Below, one piece after another: positions 4,877-5,718 of a stretch of 5,718 nucleotides of DNA (position 1 is the first letter of the stretch; the number at the start of each line of letters is the position of its first letter). The notes below the pieces were generated by a model that did no database searches, had not been told where the DNA came from, and saw nothing but the letters and a program-made list of their open reading frames with translations. The stretch spans positions 1 through 5,718 of the forward strand of contig DKUJ01000023.1 of assembly GCA_002490635.1 (NCBI GenBank), given 5' to 3'. Both the position numbers and the translations under genes were made by a program. Source of the DNA: Porphyromonadaceae bacterium UBA7207. GTDB lineage: Bacteria; Bacteroidota; Bacteroidia; Bacteroidales; Muribaculaceae.

Positions 4877-5718
4877 ATGAGCAATCTCAAAGCCAAACCT
4901 GCAGAAGGGAAACTCGGCGTGATGGTCGTTGGCCTCGGAGCCGTGACCACTACATTCATGACCGGCGTGCTCATGGCCCGTAAAGGCCTGGCTAAGCCCG
5001 TAGGTTCCATGACCCAGTACGATAAAATGCGTGTAGGTGAAGGCGCTGACAAAAAGTACCTCCATTACAAAGACATCGTTCCCCTGGCCGACCTCAACGA
5101 CATCGAGTTCGCAGCATGGGACGTATATCCCGCAAACGCATACGAAAGCGCAATCAATGCTGAAGTTCTCAAGGAAAAGGACATTAACCCCGTCCGCGAG
5201 GAACTCGAAGCCATCAAACCCCTCACCGCAGCTTTCGACCACAACTACGCAAAACGTCTCGAAGGCGACAACGTGAAGAAGGGCACCCGTTGGGAACTCG
5301 TTGAACAGCTCCGCGAGGATATCCGCAACTTCAAGGCAGAGAAGAATCTCAATCGTGTTGTTGTGCTGTGGGCTGCTTCCACCGAAGTTTACGTACCCGT
5401 CGACGAGAAAATCCACTACACACTCGAAGCCCTCGAGGCTGCCATGAAAGCCGACGACCGCGAACACATCGCACCCTCGATGTGCTACGCCTATGCAGCT
5501 CTCACCGAAGGTGCACCTTTTATCATGGGCGCGCCCAACACCACAGTCGATATTCCCGCAATGTGGGAACTCGCCGAGAAAACCAAAATGCCTATCGCCG
5601 GCAAGGACTTCAAGACCGGCCAGACTCTGGTTAAATCCGGTTTCGCTCCCATCATCGGCACCCGTTGCCTCGGCCTCTCCGGATGGTTCTCGACAAACAT
5701 CCTCGGCAACCGCGACGG
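4877..5718 (+). CDS. Myo-inositol-1-phosphate synthase, 3' end outside the window
   Basis: The first 280 residues of a soluble NAD-dependent enzyme that converts glucose-6-phosphate to inositol-phosphate, the committed step supplying inositol for lipids. A Rossmann glycine turn, GLGAVTTT, lies at residues 19-26. The synthase hallmarks follow: GKDFKTGQT at 242-250, containing catalytic-region lysines, then GWFSTNILGNRDG just before the edge. From memory, Bacteroides homologues are about 430 residues, so about a third is missing. The N-terminal region resembles B. thetaiotaomicron BT1526. The ATG at 4877 follows an A-rich leader without Shine-Dalgarno, as expected in Bacteroidetes. Codon use is markedly biased: every arginine codon is CGT or CGC and leucine is mostly CTC, unlike the upstream genes, which use AGG and much CTG. 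This suggests high expression. The reading frame is open without interruption to the window end. Confidence 0.93.
   Translation, partial: MSNLKAKPAEGKLGVMVVGLGAVTTTFMTGVLMARKGLAKPVGSMTQYDKMRVGEGADKKYLHYKDIVPLADLNDIEFAAWDVYPANAYESAINAEVLKEKDINPVREELEAIKPLTAAFDHNYAKRLEGDNVKKGTRWELVEQLREDIRNFKAEKNLNRVVVLWAASTEVYVPVDEKIHYTLEALEAAMKADDREHIAPSMCYAYAALTEGAPFIMGAPNTTVDIPAMWELAEKTKMPIAGKDFKTGQTLVKSGFAPIIGTRCLGLSGWFSTNILGNRD

Noticed and set aside
4766..5467. 233-codon open frame on the - strand opposite the synthase gene
   Set aside because: The translation is low in motif content and lies fully opposite a clear inositol-phosphate synthase; it is explained by codon bias.

Overview
The window looks like chromosomal DNA from a gut-type member of the Bacteroidales, possibly a Muribaculaceae-like lineage. 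Three things suggest this: Bacteroidetes-style promoters (TTG/TTTA, an 18-19 base spacer, then TAnnTTTG), A-rich leaders without Shine-Dalgarno sequences, and proteins resembling Bacteroides inositol-lipid enzymes. The genus call is a guess, because no rRNA or marker gene is present.

All seven supported genes are on the + strand. Six form one tight unit at 195-4622: an ATP-grasp-fold protein, a PgpA-type phosphatase, a GtrA-like membrane protein, a CDP-alcohol phosphatidyltransferase, an AUR1-like PAP2 membrane enzyme and a lysophospholipid acyltransferase-like protein. Gaps are 7, 14 and 21 bases, with one overlap of about 20 bases and one TAATG stop/start overlap. A promoter lies at 134-163. 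A 254-base AT-rich gap at 4623-4876 holds a second promoter and a leader. The seventh gene follows it, a myo-inositol-1-phosphate synthase that runs off the right edge.

Read together, the genes fit the inositol-lipid pathway described for Bacteroides thetaiotaomicron (BT1522-BT1526, from memory). Glucose-6-phosphate is cyclised to inositol-phosphate by the synthase. This is joined to CDP-diacylglycerol by the CDP-alcohol transferase to give phosphatidylinositol-phosphate, which the PgpA-like enzyme dephosphorylates to phosphatidylinositol. The AUR1-like enzyme would then move phospho-inositol onto ceramide, giving inositol phosphorylceramide. The GtrA-like protein may help move a lipid across the membrane.

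Compared with that known set, the synthase here sits last under its own promoter. The operon also gains an ATP-grasp protein at its head and an acyltransferase at its tail. These two extra genes are the best candidates for an undescribed tailoring step on inositol lipids. The first 133 bases hold no gene I can support, only a hairpin that could end an upstream transcript.
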